The notes under the pieces are model-generated. The model searched no databases, was not told the DNA's origin, and saw nothing but the letters and a program-made list of their open reading frames with translations. The translations under genes were made by a program, and so were the position numbers. Shown here piece after piece: positions 1 through 9,066 of a DNA stretch of 64,000 bases. Source of the DNA: Mycobacterium sp. 852002-10029_SCH5224772. Its GTDB lineage: Bacteria > Actinomycetota > Actinomycetes > Mycobacteriales > Mycobacteriaceae. Numbering within the stretch: position 1 is the first letter of the stretch; each line of letters starts with the position of its first letter. The stretch is from assembly GCF_001667315.1 (NCBI RefSeq), contig NZ_LZHT01000075.1, forward strand, positions 1 through 64,000, written 5' to 3'.

Positions 1-53
1 TGCGCTTCGCGAGTTCAACTTCCCCCGCCGCGTTGAGCAACGCCGTCTTGCCG
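1..53 (-). repeat. Exact 53-bp inverted copy of an internal sigB segment
   Basis: The reverse complement of these 53 bases is identical, base for base, to positions 296-348 inside sigB (region 1.2, from GKTALL to ELAKR). Identity stops at base 54 on the inner side and runs off the window on the outer side, so the full length is unknown. Read on the minus strand the copy is in the same frame as sigB and stays open from an ATG at 106 or a GTG at 70 to the window edge. It could be a partial divergent sigma-factor duplication, or an inverted assembly artefact; the window cannot decide. Confidence 0.85.
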
Positions 54-75
54 CTGAGGTCCAGTCGCACCGCAC

Positions 76-94
76 TTCTCAGGACATTCTCAGG
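76..94 (+). promoter_or_regulatory. Probable MprA box upstream of sigB
   Basis: Two perfect 8-bp direct repeats, TTCTCAGG at 76-83 and 87-94, are separated by three bases. The MprA response regulator of mycobacteria binds paired 8-bp direct repeats and is known to control sigB. The spacing and position, about 50 bp above the ECF-type -35 element, fit. Assignment to MprA is inference from that knowledge. Confidence 0.6.
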
Positions 95-111
95 TCGGCG
101 GCACATTTGTG

Positions 112-125
112 CACGTCAAGACGTG
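112..125. promoter_or_regulatory. 14-bp palindrome upstream of the sigB promoter
   Basis: CACGTC at 112-117 and GACGTG at 120-125 form a perfect inverted repeat with a two-base centre, lying 17 bp above the sigB -35 element. It has the size of a dimeric regulator site, but I do not recognise the regulator. Confidence 0.3.
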
Positions 126-142
126 TGAGATGGCGGACCGCT

Positions 143-170
143 GGGAACTCTGCAACCTGGTCGGTCGTTG
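143..170 (+). promoter_or_regulatory. SigE/SigH-type promoter of sigB
   Basis: GGGAAC at 143-148 and CGTTG at 166-170 are separated by 17 bases and match the SigE/SigH-type ECF consensus (GGAAC and GTTG). Known mycobacterial biology has sigB transcribed by such sigma factors. The transcript would start near 176, inside the longer open frame, which argues against sigB starts at 168 or 177. Confidence 0.7.
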
Positions 171-206
171 AACCCGATGACAGAACAAGCCGAACGGGAG
201 GTCGCT

Positions 207-1166
207 ATGGCGAACGCCAGCACGAGCAGATTTGACGGCGATCTGGATGCTCAGAGCCCCGCGGCGGATCTAGTGCGCGTGTATCTGAACGGAATCGGCA
301 AGACGGCGTTGCTCAACGCGGCGGGGGAAGTTGAACTCGCGAAGCGCATCGAAGCCGGGCTCTATGCCGAGCACCTGCTCCAAACGCGTAAGCGCCTCGG
401 GGAGAACCGTAAACGCGATCTAGAGGCCGTGGCGCGCGACGGGAAAGCAGCGCGCCGTCACCTGCTGGAAGCGAACCTGCGCCTGGTGGTGTCGCTGGCC
501 AAGCGGTACACGGGACGCGGCATGCCGCTGCTGGACCTCATCCAGGAGGGCAACCTCGGTCTGATCCGCGCGATGGAAAAGTTCGACTACACAAAGGGAT
601 TCAAGTTCTCGACCTACGCCACGTGGTGGATCCGTCAGGCCATCACCCGCGGCATGGCCGACCAGAGCCGCACCATCCGGCTGCCCGTGCACCTGGTCGA
701 GCAGGTCAACAAGCTGGCGCGGATCAAGCGCGAGATGCACCAGAACCTGGGCCGCGAGGCGACCGACGAGGAACTGGCCGCCGAATCCGGCATCCCGGTC
801 GAAAAGATCAACGACCTGCTCGAGCACAGCCGCGATCCGGTGAGTCTGGACATGCCGGTCGGCTCCGAGGAAGAAGCTCCGCTGGGCGACTTCATCGAGG
901 ACGCCGAAGCGATGTCGGCCGAGAACGCGGTGATCGCCGAGCTGCTGCACACCGATATCCGCAGCGTGCTGGCCACGCTCGACGAGCGCGAGCACCAGGT
1001 GATCCGGTTGCGGTTCGGCCTCGATGACGGCCAGCCGCGCACGCTGGACCAGATCGGCAAGCTGTTCGGGCTGTCCCGCGAGCGGGTTCGTCAAATCGAG
1101 CGGGACGTAATGTCCAAACTCCGCAACGGGGAGCGCGCCGACAGGCTACGGTCGTACGCGAGCTGA
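207..1166 (+). CDS. sigB: RNA polymerase sigma factor SigB (group 2 sigma-70)
   Basis: This is the stress and stationary-phase sigma factor that directs RNA polymerase core to alternative promoters. The 319-residue product has region 1.2 near residues 15-50, region 2 with [11 protein letters not shown] near 110 and the WWIRQAI core segment near 140, region 3, and the region 4 helix-turn-helix [11 protein letters not shown] near 288. It is almost residue-for-residue the M. tuberculosis SigB sequence as I remember it. The ATG at 207 is chosen because GGGAGG lies five bases before it and because the ECF-type promoter overlaps any longer start. ideR follows after a strong terminator, so the two are separate transcription units. 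Confidence 0.97.
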   Translation: MANASTSRFDGDLDAQSPAADLVRVYLNGIGKTALLNAAGEVELAKRIEAGLYAEHLLQTRKRLGENRKRDLEAVARDGKAARRHLLEANLRLVVSLAKRYTGRGMPLLDLIQEGNLGLIRAMEKFDYTKGFKFSTYATWWIRQAITRGMADQSRTIRLPVHLVEQVNKLARIKREMHQNLGREATDEELAAESGIPVEKINDLLEHSRDPVSLDMPVGSEEEAPLGDFIEDAEAMSAENAVIAELLHTDIRSVLATLDEREHQVIRLRFGLDDGQPRTLDQIGKLFGLSRERVRQIERDVMSKLRNGERADRLRSYAS

Positions 1167-1191
1167 CAACTCACTCAAGCTAGGTAGCAGA

Positions 1192-1225
1192 CAGTATGCC
1201 CGCCGCGTCAGCGGCGGGCATACTG
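1192..1225 (+). terminator. sigB terminator hairpin
   Basis: A perfect 15-bp stem (1192-1206 with 1211-1225) closes a four-base loop GTCA. It starts 26 bases after the sigB stop codon. There is no T-run, as is usual for mycobacterial hairpin terminators. Confidence 0.85.
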
Positions 1226-1295
1226 CTTGCCTGGGAGGCGTTACACCCATTCATGCAGCTGGCCAAGTAGACTCAGCGTCGATGGAAGGTGCTGA

Positions 1296-1985
1296 ATGAA
1301 CGACCTGGTTGACACCACCGAGATGTACCTGCGGACCATCTACGACCTCGAAGAAGAGGGCGTAACGCCGCTACGTGCCCGAATCGCCGAACGCCTCGAT
1401 CAAAGCGGGCCGACTGTCAGCCAAACCGTCTCCCGCATGGAGCGCGACGGGTTGCTCCACGTGGCCGGTGACCGCCACCTCGAGCTCACCGACAAGGGCC
1501 GGGCGCTGGCCGTGGCCGTCATGCGCAAGCACCGCCTCGCCGAACGCCTGCTGGTCGACGTCATCGGGGTGCCCTGGGAAGAAGTGCACGCCGAGGCGTG
1601 CCGCTGGGAGCACGTGATGAGCGAGGAGGTCGAACGGCGATTGGTGAAGGTGCTCAACCACCCGACCACGTCGCCCTTCGGCAACCCGATCCCCGGGCTC
1701 CTGGACCTGGGCATGGGCCCCGAGTCCGGCGCCGAGGAGGCCAACCTCGTCCGCCTGACCGAGTTGCCCCCCGGCTCACCGGTGGCCGTGGTGGTGCGGC
1801 AGCTGACCGAACACGTCCAGGGCGACACCGGCCTGATCACCCGCCTCAAGGACGCCGGCGTCGTCCCCAACGCGCGCGTGACCGTCGAGACCGGCCCCGT
1901 CGGGGTGACCATCGTCATCCCGGGCCACGAGAACGTCACCCTGCCGCACGAGATGGCCCACGCGGTCAAGGTCGAAAAGGTCTGA
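1296..1985 (+). CDS. ideR: Iron-dependent repressor IdeR (DtxR family)
   Basis: IdeR binds Fe(II) and represses siderophore genes while activating iron storage. The 229-residue protein has an N-terminal winged helix (about 1-72), a dimerisation and metal domain (about 73-140) and an SH3-like C-terminal domain (about 150-229). All known metal ligands are present at the standard positions: Met10, Cys102, Glu105, His106 for the primary site and His79, Glu83, His98, Glu172, Gln175 for the ancillary site. GGAAGG precedes the ATG. I saw no IdeR box in its own upstream region. Confidence 0.97.
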   Translation: MNDLVDTTEMYLRTIYDLEEEGVTPLRARIAERLDQSGPTVSQTVSRMERDGLLHVAGDRHLELTDKGRALAVAVMRKHRLAERLLVDVIGVPWEEVHAEACRWEHVMSEEVERRLVKVLNHPTTSPFGNPIPGLLDLGMGPESGAEEANLVRLTELPPGSPVAVVVRQLTEHVQGDTGLITRLKDAGVVPNARVTVETGPVGVTIVIPGHENVTLPHEMAHAVKVEKV

Positions 1986-2004
1986 ACCCTCCGTCGCCGC
2001 CCAG

Positions 2005-3066
2005 CTAGCCCGCCCTGCGGCCGAAGGGCCGCCGCGGCGGCAGCCGCACCCCGAACTGCTCGGCGAGCCGGTAGCCGGTGAGTGCGAGATCCCGGATGTC
2101 CTCGGGCCGCAGACCCGACTGCAAAGCGGTGTCCAGCATGCCCGCCATGCGATGCTCGGGCTCGCAACCCAGCGCCTCCTGCAGCGACACCCCGGCCAAC
2201 GGACCGTCGCCGCGGGCATAGGCGCTGAACGCGAGCAGGACCAGCGCCTCGACCCGCCACGGCGGCGGCAACGTGCGCGCGAGTACGGCCCACAACGATT
2301 CGACCTCGTCGGCTCCCTCGCCGACGGCGAGTGCGTAGAGGATGTCGCGCACCTGCGGATGGCTGAGCGCGCAGCCCAGCGCCGCCAGCTCGGCATCGGA
2401 CAGCGCCTCGCCGGAGGCGACCCGGGCGGCGGCCGCCATCGCGTTCTCCACGTCGTCGCGGGTGCAGCGGACCGGATTCGCGCGATGCGCCGTCCGGCGC
2501 CGGGCGGCCTGCCGCCTGACCGCGCCGGCCAAGGCGGCGGTGCGCTTCGGATCGTCGGGCACGATGACCGCTTGCAGGTCGGCGCGCCGCGGGTAGAGGC
2601 GCCTGCCCTCCAGCACCGCCGCGGCCGCCAGCGGCGACGCCAAGGGATCCTCGACGAGGCCACTCGAGCCGCAACCCTCGACGCAATGCCAACGCCCGCC
2701 GAGGGCAACCCGGTCGACCACGTGGGTGGCCCATAGCTCAATGTCGCGCTGCGACAAGGACTCTGCGAGTGCCTCACACAGCTGCCGGTACTCCTCGTTG
2801 CAGCTGGGACAGTGCGCGCCGTCCGCGTCGACGATCACCGCGATGACGGCCTCGGGCTGGGCCGCGGCGGCGACCACGGCCAGATGGCCGACCCGGCCGG
2901 TCAACTCCTCGCAGAGGTCGACACGCATCACCGATCCGAGCTGCCGATCGCCCAAAGACACCAATATCAATGAATTTTCGGGAATGAAGCCGAGAACGGC
3001 GGGCAGCGCGGCGATGAGCGCGCCGGGGCGGGAAAGCTCGAAGTCGGGTTGTCGATGCGTCGTCAT
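2005..3066 (-). CDS. DUF4192 family protein (Rv2712c-like)
   Basis: This 353-residue soluble protein matches the DUF4192 family of actinobacteria, whose function is unknown. Near its N-terminus it carries the family signature around PAVLGFIPENSLILVSL. It has four cysteines (CPSC near residue 86 and CVEGC near 130) that could bind metal, which is inference. It is convergent with ideR (19 bases between stops) and divergent from sthA. ATG 3066 is preferred over an upstream in-frame ATG at 3090. Confidence 0.75.
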   Translation of the reverse strand: MTTHRQPDFELSRPGALIAALPAVLGFIPENSLILVSLGDRQLGSVMRVDLCEELTGRVGHLAVVAAAAQPEAVIAVIVDADGAHCPSCNEEYRQLCEALAESLSQRDIELWATHVVDRVALGGRWHCVEGCGSSGLVEDPLASPLAAAAVLEGRRLYPRRADLQAVIVPDDPKRTAALAGAVRRQAARRRTAHRANPVRCTRDDVENAMAAAARVASGEALSDAELAALGCALSHPQVRDILYALAVGEGADEVESLWAVLARTLPPPWRVEALVLLAFSAYARGDGPLAGVSLQEALGCEPEHRMAGMLDTALQSGLRPEDIRDLALTGYRLAEQFGVRLPPRRPFGRRAG

Positions 3067-3178
3067 GAGCCCAACGCTGATGGCCGCCACCGTCAGCCGG
3101 TGCTCGCGCGCGCTCGCGCGGCAGCGGAGCTGTGGATGAACCCGGCACTGTGAGTGGTGCTGCTCTACTGTTTAGCGC

Positions 3179-4594
3179 ATGAGCTCGGCGCAAGAGTACG
3201 ACATGGTGGTCATCGGTTCGGGGCCCGGTGGGCAGAAGGCCGCCATCGCCTCCGCCAAGCTGGGCAAGTCGGTCGCCGTCGTCGAACGCGGCCAGATGAT
3301 CGGCGGCGTGTGCGTCCAGACCGGCACCATTCCGTCAAAGACGTTGCGCGAGGCCGTCCTTTACCTCACCGGGATGAGCCAACGCGAACTCTACGGCGCC
3401 AGTTATCGGGTGAAAGAAAAGATCACCCCGGCCGATCTGCTGGCCCGCACCCAGCACGTGATCGGCAGGGAAGTGGACGTGGTGCGCAACCAACTGATGC
3501 GCAACCGGATCGACCTGCTGATCGGCCACGCGCGATTCATCGACTCGCACACCATCGAAGTCGAAGACCCCTCGCGGCGCGAAAAGATAACCATCAGTGG
3601 CAAATACGTCGTCGTCGCCACCGGCACCAGGCCGGCGCGGCCGTCGGGCGTCGAGTTCGACGAAGAGCGCGTCCTCGACTCCGACGGGATCCTCGACCTC
3701 AAGGTGCTGCCCACCTCGATGGTGGTCGTCGGCGCCGGCGTCATCGGCATCGAGTACGCCTCGATGTTCGCCGCGCTGGGCACCAAGGTCACCGTGGTGG
3801 AAAAGCGCGACGACATGCTGGACTTCTGCGACCCCGAAGTGGTCGAGGCCCTCAAGTTCCACCTGCGCGACCTGGCGGTGACGTTCCGCTTCGGTGAGGA
3901 GGTGACCGCGGTCGACGTCGGCTCGGCGGGCACCGTCACCACGTTGGCCAGCGCCAAGCAGATTCCCGCCGAGACCGTGATGTATTCGGCCGGGCGGCAG
4001 GGCCAGACCGACCATCTCGACCTGCACAAGGCCGAACTGGAGGCCGACGACCGCGGCCGGATTTTCGTTGACGACCATTTTCAGACCAAGGTGCCCCACA
4101 TCTACGCCGTCGGGGACGTGATCGGTTTCCCGGCGCTGGCCGCGACCTCGATGGAGCAGGGGCGGCTGGCCGCCTACCACGCGTTCGGGGAAGCGTGCGA
4201 CGGCATCACCGAGCTGCAGCCGATCGGCATCTATTCGATCCCCGAGGTCTCCTACGTCGGGGCCACCGAGGTCGAGCTCACCAAGGACTCGATCCCCTAC
4301 GAGGTCGGGGTGGCCCGCTACCGGGAGCTGGCACGTGGCCAGATCGCCGGGGATTCCTACGGCATGCTCAAGCTGCTGGTGTCCACCGAGGACCTCACGC
4401 TGCTCGGGGTGCACATCTTCGGCACCAGCGCCACCGAGATGGTGCACATCGGACAGGCGGTGATGGGGTGCGGGGGCACCGTGGACTACCTGGTGGACGC
4501 GGTGTTCAACTACCCCACGTTTTCCGAGGCCTACAAGGTGGCGGCGCTCGACGTGATGAACAAGGTGCGGGCGCTCAACGAGTTCCGGCGCTAG
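3179..4594 (+). CDS. sthA: Soluble pyridine nucleotide transhydrogenase
   Basis: A 471-residue FAD flavoprotein of the pyridine nucleotide-disulphide reductase superfamily that exchanges reducing equivalents between NADPH and NAD+. It has the FAD dinucleotide fold GSGPGG (13-18), an NAD(P) fold [14 protein letters not shown] in the middle and a C-terminal dimerisation domain. Where disulphide reductases have CxxxxC, this protein has VCVQTG, keeping only the first cysteine, as expected for SthA rather than lipoamide or mycothiol reductases. TACTGT at 3166-3171 lies seven bases before the ATG, so the mRNA is probably leaderless. Confidence 0.92.
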   Translation: MSSAQEYDMVVIGSGPGGQKAAIASAKLGKSVAVVERGQMIGGVCVQTGTIPSKTLREAVLYLTGMSQRELYGASYRVKEKITPADLLARTQHVIGREVDVVRNQLMRNRIDLLIGHARFIDSHTIEVEDPSRREKITISGKYVVVATGTRPARPSGVEFDEERVLDSDGILDLKVLPTSMVVVGAGVIGIEYASMFAALGTKVTVVEKRDDMLDFCDPEVVEALKFHLRDLAVTFRFGEEVTAVDVGSAGTVTTLASAKQIPAETVMYSAGRQGQTDHLDLHKAELEADDRGRIFVDDHFQTKVPHIYAVGDVIGFPALAATSMEQGRLAAYHAFGEACDGITELQPIGIYSIPEVSYVGATEVELTKDSIPYEVGVARYRELARGQIAGDSYGMLKLLVSTEDLTLLGVHIFGTSATEMVHIGQAVMGCGGTVDYLVDAVFNYPTFSEAYKVAALDVMNKVRALNEFRR

Positions 4595-4601
4595 CCAGAC
4601 G

Positions 4602-4660
4602 GTGGCGACCCGCTGCGCCCTGTAGTGGCGATCGCCGCGGCCGCGCTGGCGATCACCACT
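4602..4660. repeat. Dispersed intergenic repeat, copy A (with bidirectional hairpin)
   Basis: This stretch, reading GCGACCCGCTGCGCCC then CTGTAGTGGC and a GCGATCGCC segment, recurs at 19257-19358 (reverse strand) and in part at 37968-38014. Its right half (4624-4636 with 4648-4660) forms a 13-bp stem with one G-T pair. The hairpin sits between the convergent stops of sthA and the protease gene and could end transcription from both sides. Confidence 0.65.
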
Positions 4661-5495
4661 AACAGGCGTCCTGCAGGTCGCTGGGGATCGGGTCGCCCGG
4701 ACCACCGGCTTCGGCGCGGGCCAGCAGCTCCGCGGTCTGGGCGTCGAACGGCGCCGAATACGAGATGTCCGCGGCGCACCCGCCGCGCTCGAGACCACCG
4801 ATCAGCCCGGTGAGCGTGGTACCGCTGACCCATGGCGCACCGCTGGTGCCGTCCACCAGACCTTCGCACGCCAGGGCGGGGAACCCGCTGTCGCTGACCG
4901 AGGTACTGCCCTGACACCCGATGGGCGCCCCACCCACGCCGACCGGATACCCCAGCACGGTGACGCGACTGCCCGGCGCGGGCGTCACCCCCAGCGTCAG
5001 CGCCAAACCCACCCGCGATTCGACGCCGGCGCCGCTGTCGTTGTTGACCCGCGCGACCGCGTAGTCGGCATGCGGGTCCTTGCTGGCGGTCCAGCGCGGA
5101 TCGAGGTAGACCGCGTCCGCCTTCCACACGTCGGTGGCCGCGGGCGCGGCGTCGCCGGCGAAACCGGGAACGAAGGTGATCAGCGACGCCCCGGCCAAAC
5201 AATGCGCCGCGGTCATGATCAGGTCCCCGCCCTTCGAATGCACCACCGAACCGGTGCAAACGTGTAGCGGCCCACCGTCGATGAAGATCGCCCCGATGCG
5301 CCGATCCGGCTCCACCGGACCCGCGACCGCCTTCTGCTCGGGCTGGCTGAGCCGCTGCACCGGGCCGCTGGCCCGCGGAGCCGACACCGGGGCGCCCGAC
5401 ACCTGCTCGACGGGCCGGTGACACGACGTCAGCGACGCCGCCACCCCCACCACCGAGCACAGCACCAGGATCCGAATGCGCATCGCCTTCATCAT
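4659..5495 (-). CDS. Lipoprotein trypsin-like serine protease
   Basis: The 278-residue product begins with a lipoprotein signal peptide ending in a lipobox (SLTSC, acylated Cys25), so it should be anchored outside the cytoplasmic membrane. The chymotrypsin-fold triad is visible: His98 in TAAHC, Asp144 in HADYAVARV and Ser218 in GTSGAPW. Four further cysteines (80, 99, 194, 210) could make disulphides. ATG 5495 is used, but ATGs at 5492 and 5483 are equally possible and all keep the signal peptide. I do not recall this gene between sthA and Rv2714 in M. tuberculosis, so it may be accessory. Substrate unknown. Confidence 0.8.
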   Translation of the reverse strand: MMKAMRIRILVLCSVVGVAASLTSCHRPVEQVSGAPVSAPRASGPVQRLSQPEQKAVAGPVEPDRRIGAIFIDGGPLHVCTGSVVHSKGGDLIMTAAHCLAGASLITFVPGFAGDAAPAATDVWKADAVYLDPRWTASKDPHADYAVARVNNDSGAGVESRVGLALTLGVTPAPGSRVTVLGYPVGVGGAPIGCQGSTSVSDSGFPALACEGLVDGTSGAPWVSGTTLTGLIGGLERGGCAADISYSAPFDAQTAELLARAEAGGPGDPIPSDLQDAC

Positions 5496-5723
5496 GCCCG
5501 ACGGTGCGGTGCCGAGCCGACTTCCACGCAACACCGGGCGGCAAGGGGTTTGCTGACGCGCCGGCGGGTACCACCCGACATGTTCTGTCCGGATTACGTC
5601 TGAGAATTATCGCGTTTCATATGTAAACGCGGACCGGAGTTCGCTGTTCGATATCGGTGCCGCCTGATTCGGGGGACACTTGGTAGGGCACCCTGGAGAG
5701 ACCTCGAGAGGAGGCGATCGAAG

Positions 5724-6695
5724 ATGGATCACCATCAAGACGCAGGTGATCAGTACCAGCGCGGGCAGCCCGGCATGTACGAGCTGGAGCTGCCGGCGCC
5801 GCAGTTGTCGACGTCCGACGGCCGTGGCCCCGTGCTGGTGCACGCCCTGGAAGGCTTTTCCGACGCGGGCCACGCCATCCGGCTGGCGGCCTCACATCTC
5901 AAGGCGGTGCTAGATACCGAACTGGTCGCGTCCTTCGCGATCGACGAATTGCTGGACTACCGCTCGCGACGGCCGCTGATGACCTTCAAGACCGATCACT
6001 TCACCCACTACGACGATCCGGAACTGAGCCTGTACGCGTTGCGCGATACCGTCGGCACCCCGTTTCTGCTGCTGGCGGGGATGGAACCGGACCTCAAGTG
6101 GGAGCGCTTCATCACGGCGGTACGCCTGCTCGCCGAGCGCCTCGGCGTGCGCCAGACCATCGGCCTGGGTACCGTCCCGATGGCGGTTCCGCACACGCGG
6201 CCGACCACCATGACCGCCCACTCCAACAACCCGGAGTTGATCGCCAATTTCCAACCGTGGATCTCGGAGATCCAGGTCCCCGGCAGCGCATCCAACCTGC
6301 TGGAATACCGGATGGGCCAGCATGGCCATGAGGTGGTCGGCTATACCGTGCACGTCCCGCACTACCTCACGCAGACCGACTACCCGGCCGCCGCGCAGGC
6401 GCTGCTCGAGCAGGTCGCCAAGACCGCGTCCCTGGAGCTGCCGCTGACGGCGTTGACCGAAGCGGCAGAGGTGATCCGGGCCAAGATCGACGAGCAGGTC
6501 GAAGCGAGCGCCGAGGTCGCTCAGGTGGTGGCCGCGCTGGAGCGCCAGTACGATGCCTTCATCGACGCTCAGGAGAACAGATCGTTACTAGCGCGCGACG
6601 AGGATCTGCCGAGTGGCGACGAGCTGGGCGCGGAGTTCGAGCGATTTCTGGCCCAGCAGGCGGAGAAGAAGTTCGACGACGACGATCAGGCCTGA
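5724..6695 (+). CDS. PAC2 family protein (Rv2714-like)
   Basis: A 323-residue member of the PAC2 family, related to proteasome assembly chaperone 2. The fold runs from about residue 36 (VLVHALEGFSDAG) to about 230, followed by a helical, acidic C-terminal region rich in Glu and Asp that ends in DDDDQA. Cytoplasmic location is expected. A purine-rich GAGAGGAGG stands nine bases upstream of the ATG. The biological role in mycobacteria, which do have a proteasome, is not known; any link to proteasome assembly is only family inference. Confidence 0.8.
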   Translation: MDHHQDAGDQYQRGQPGMYELELPAPQLSTSDGRGPVLVHALEGFSDAGHAIRLAASHLKAVLDTELVASFAIDELLDYRSRRPLMTFKTDHFTHYDDPELSLYALRDTVGTPFLLLAGMEPDLKWERFITAVRLLAERLGVRQTIGLGTVPMAVPHTRPTTMTAHSNNPELIANFQPWISEIQVPGSASNLLEYRMGQHGHEVVGYTVHVPHYLTQTDYPAAAQALLEQVAKTASLELPLTALTEAAEVIRAKIDEQVEASAEVAQVVAALERQYDAFIDAQENRSLLARDEDLPSGDELGAEFERFLAQQAEKKFDDDDQA

Positions 6696-6743
6696 CCCCC
6701 AGCGACACCGCCCTTAGCCCGGCCCGACAGCAAGGTTGGCGAT

Positions 6744-7775
6744 ATGACCGAGCGGAAGCGCAAGAACACGCTCCGCCCGGTGCGGGAAGTGACCGCACCC
6801 AAACTCGAGTTCCGCACCATCCACGGTTACCGGCGCGCGTACCGCATCGCCGGCTCCGGGCCGGCGATTCTGCTGATCCACGGCATCGGCGATAACTCCA
6901 CCACGTGGAATGCCGTGCAAGCCAAGCTTGCCCAGCGCTTCACGGTTATCGCCCCAGACCTGCTGGGCCACGGCCAATCGGACAAACCGCGCGCCGACTA
7001 CTCGATCGCGGCATACGCCAACGGAATGCGCGACCTGCTCAGCGTGCTCGATATCGAACGCGTGACCATCGTCGGCCACTCGCTGGGCGGCGGCGTGGCC
7101 ATGCAATTCGCCTACCAGTTCCCGCATTTGGTGGAACGGCTGATCCTGGTCGGCGCCGGCGGCGTGACCAAGGACGTCAACTTCGTCTTGCGGTGGGCGT
7201 CGCTGCCGATGGGCAGCGAGGCGATCGCCCTGCTGCGATTGCCCCTGGTGCTGCCGGCGGTTCAGGTGGTGGGTCGCGTCCTGGGCGCGGCGTTCGGCAG
7301 CACCGGCCTGGGCCGCGACCTGCCCAACGTGCTGCGGATCCTCGACGACCTGCCGGAACCGACGGCATCGGCGGCGTTCAGCCGAACCCTGCGGGCGGTG
7401 GTGGACTGGCGCGGGCAGATCGTCACCATGCTCGACCGATGTTATTTGACCGAAGCCATCCCGGTGCAGATCGTCTGGGGCACCAAGGATGTGGTGGTTC
7501 CGGTCCGCCACGCGTGGATGGCCCATGCTGCGATGCCCGGTTCGCGCCTGGAAATCTTCGAAGGCTCCGGGCACTTCCCCTTTCACGACGACCCGGCCCG
7601 CTTCATCGATGTCGTCGAGCGCTTCATCGACTCCACCGAACCCGCCGAATACGACCAGGTCGCCCTGCGCGGGTTGCTCCGCAGCGGCGGCGGCGAGCAT
7701 GCCGTCACCGGCGCCGCTCCCACCCGCGTCGCCGTTCTGAACGCCATGGGGTCCGACGAACGCAGCGCCACCTGA
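6744..7775 (+). CDS. Alpha/beta-fold hydrolase (Rv2715-like)
   Basis: A 343-residue alpha/beta hydrolase. It has the oxyanion segment LLIHGIGDN near residue 45, the nucleophile elbow GHSLGGG near 115, an acid in the VWGTKDVVVP segment near 250 and the catalytic His in GSGHFPFHDD near 275. The substrate cannot be read from sequence. It follows the PAC2 gene after 48 bases on the same strand, so the two may be cotranscribed. A 60-residue tail after the hydrolase core has no motif I recognise. Confidence 0.85.
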   Translation: MTERKRKNTLRPVREVTAPKLEFRTIHGYRRAYRIAGSGPAILLIHGIGDNSTTWNAVQAKLAQRFTVIAPDLLGHGQSDKPRADYSIAAYANGMRDLLSVLDIERVTIVGHSLGGGVAMQFAYQFPHLVERLILVGAGGVTKDVNFVLRWASLPMGSEAIALLRLPLVLPAVQVVGRVLGAAFGSTGLGRDLPNVLRILDDLPEPTASAAFSRTLRAVVDWRGQIVTMLDRCYLTEAIPVQIVWGTKDVVVPVRHAWMAHAAMPGSRLEIFEGSGHFPFHDDPARFIDVVERFIDSTEPAEYDQVALRGLLRSGGGEHAVTGAAPTRVAVLNAMGSDERSAT

Positions 7776-7822
7776 CTCCACCTTGATCGAACCGGCCGGG
7801 TTCGGGGTCGTACAGTCGGGCC

Positions 7823-8509
7823 ATGGGTATCGACGTCACGGTGTTGCGCGTGTTCACCGATTCGGGCGGCAATTTCGGCAATCCGCTCGGCGTGGTGGAC
7901 GCGAGCCAGGTCCAGGTCGCGGACCGGCAGCGGTTGGCGACCCAATTGGGCTACAGCGAAACGGTTTTCGTTGACGTTCCGGCCGCGGGCTCCGCGACCG
8001 CGCACGCCACCATTTACACGCCCCGCGCACAGCTCCCCTTCGCCGGGCACCCGACCGTCGGCGCCTCGTGGTGGCTGCGGGAGAACGGCTCACCGATCAA
8101 CACGTTGCGGGTGCCGGCGGGGATCGTGCAGGTGGGCTACGACCAACATCGCACCCGCATCAGCGCACCCGCGGAATGGGCGCCCGAGTTCGCCCTGCAC
8201 GAATTCGGTTCGGCCGACGACGTTCTCGCCGCCGACCCGGCGGACTTTCCCGACGACACGGCGCACTACCTGTGGGCCTGGACCGACCGGGCCTCCGGGT
8301 CGCTGCGGGTCCGCATGTTCGCCGCCAACCTCGGTGTGCCCGAGGACGAGGCGACCGGTTCGGCCGCGATGCGGATGACCGACTACCTGAGCCAAGACCT
8401 GCGGATCACCCAGGGCAACGGCTCCGTCATCGAGACCACCTGGAGCGCCGAGGGCTGGGTCGGGGTGGCCGGACGGGTGGTCAACGACGGTGTGCGACAG
8501 CTGGACTGA
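7823..8509 (+). CDS. PhzF family protein (Rv2716-like)
   Basis: The 228-residue protein belongs to the PhzF/diaminopimelate-epimerase-like fold: an N-terminal [19 protein letters not shown] segment, the [15 protein letters not shown] motif and the C-terminal [12 protein letters not shown] motif. It is shorter than typical PhzF (about 280 residues), as is the M. tuberculosis orthologue. The family includes isomerases; the substrate here is unknown. TACAGT at 7811-7816 lies six bases before the ATG, which suggests a leaderless mRNA independent of the hydrolase gene. Confidence 0.85.
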   Translation: MGIDVTVLRVFTDSGGNFGNPLGVVDASQVQVADRQRLATQLGYSETVFVDVPAAGSATAHATIYTPRAQLPFAGHPTVGASWWLRENGSPINTLRVPAGIVQVGYDQHRTRISAPAEWAPEFALHEFGSADDVLAADPADFPDDTAHYLWAWTDRASGSLRVRMFAANLGVPEDEATGSAAMRMTDYLSQDLRITQGNGSVIETTWSAEGWVGVAGRVVNDGVRQLD

Positions 8510-8535
8510 CGACGGGCCGCGCCGCCGGCGAATGT

Positions 8536-9021
8536 TCAGCGTTGGCGGCGCAACACCGCGGCGAGGTGGTCCTGTAGCGGCTGGCCGACCGCACCCATCT
8601 GCACCGAGTAGGACAGCTCATCGCCGTCGATGCGGAAGGAACGCCCAAGGCCCGTCACCTCTTTGGCGGTAGGGGTCCGGCCGACCGCCGTGGTGGACAT
8701 CTGCATTTCGATGCGGTCGCCGGTGACCGAATAGGTGCCGACCTCGATCTCGGTGATGCCGCTCGGATGGGCCAGCACGAGTTCGATGTGGCCCGGCTGC
8801 GGCACGCGCAGGTATCCCGTCTCGGCGTGTAACGGCTTGCCGTCGGCCACCGCCTTGGTTTTCTGGGCGTAGGCCAAAAACGGTTTGCCGACATGGGCGA
8901 ACGTGACTTCTTCGAAATATTCGAAGGGCTGGATCGTCGGGTACTTGCCTGCACCCTGACCGGCCCAGGTGCCAAGGAGCGGGGCCAACGCCGCGAGGTC
9001 GGGGTGCAACTCAGTGGGCAT
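8536..9021 (-). CDS. Nitrobindin-like heme protein (Rv2717c-like)
   Basis: A 161-residue ten-stranded beta-barrel protein of the nitrobindin/THAP4 heme-binding family. The N-terminal GTWAGQGAG signature (near 17-25) and the C-terminal proximal histidine in LQDHLAAVLRR are present. Family members bind ferric heme and react with nitric oxide or peroxynitrite. On the minus strand TAGGCT (9029-9034) lies seven bases before the ATG, so the transcript is likely leaderless. Confidence 0.9.
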   Translation of the reverse strand: MPTELHPDLAALAPLLGTWAGQGAGKYPTIQPFEYFEEVTFAHVGKPFLAYAQKTKAVADGKPLHAETGYLRVPQPGHIELVLAHPSGITEIEVGTYSVTGDRIEMQMSTTAVGRTPTAKEVTGLGRSFRIDGDELSYSVQMGAVGQPLQDHLAAVLRRQR

Positions 9022-9066
9022 GCACCCGAGCCTAGCGGGCCATCAGACCCAGCCCGGCGAGGTCGG

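Noticed and set aside
102..111. CACATTTGTG also found near 10361 upstream of lexA
   Set aside because: A short AT-centred palindrome shared by two promoters, but it lacks CRP spacing and could be chance.
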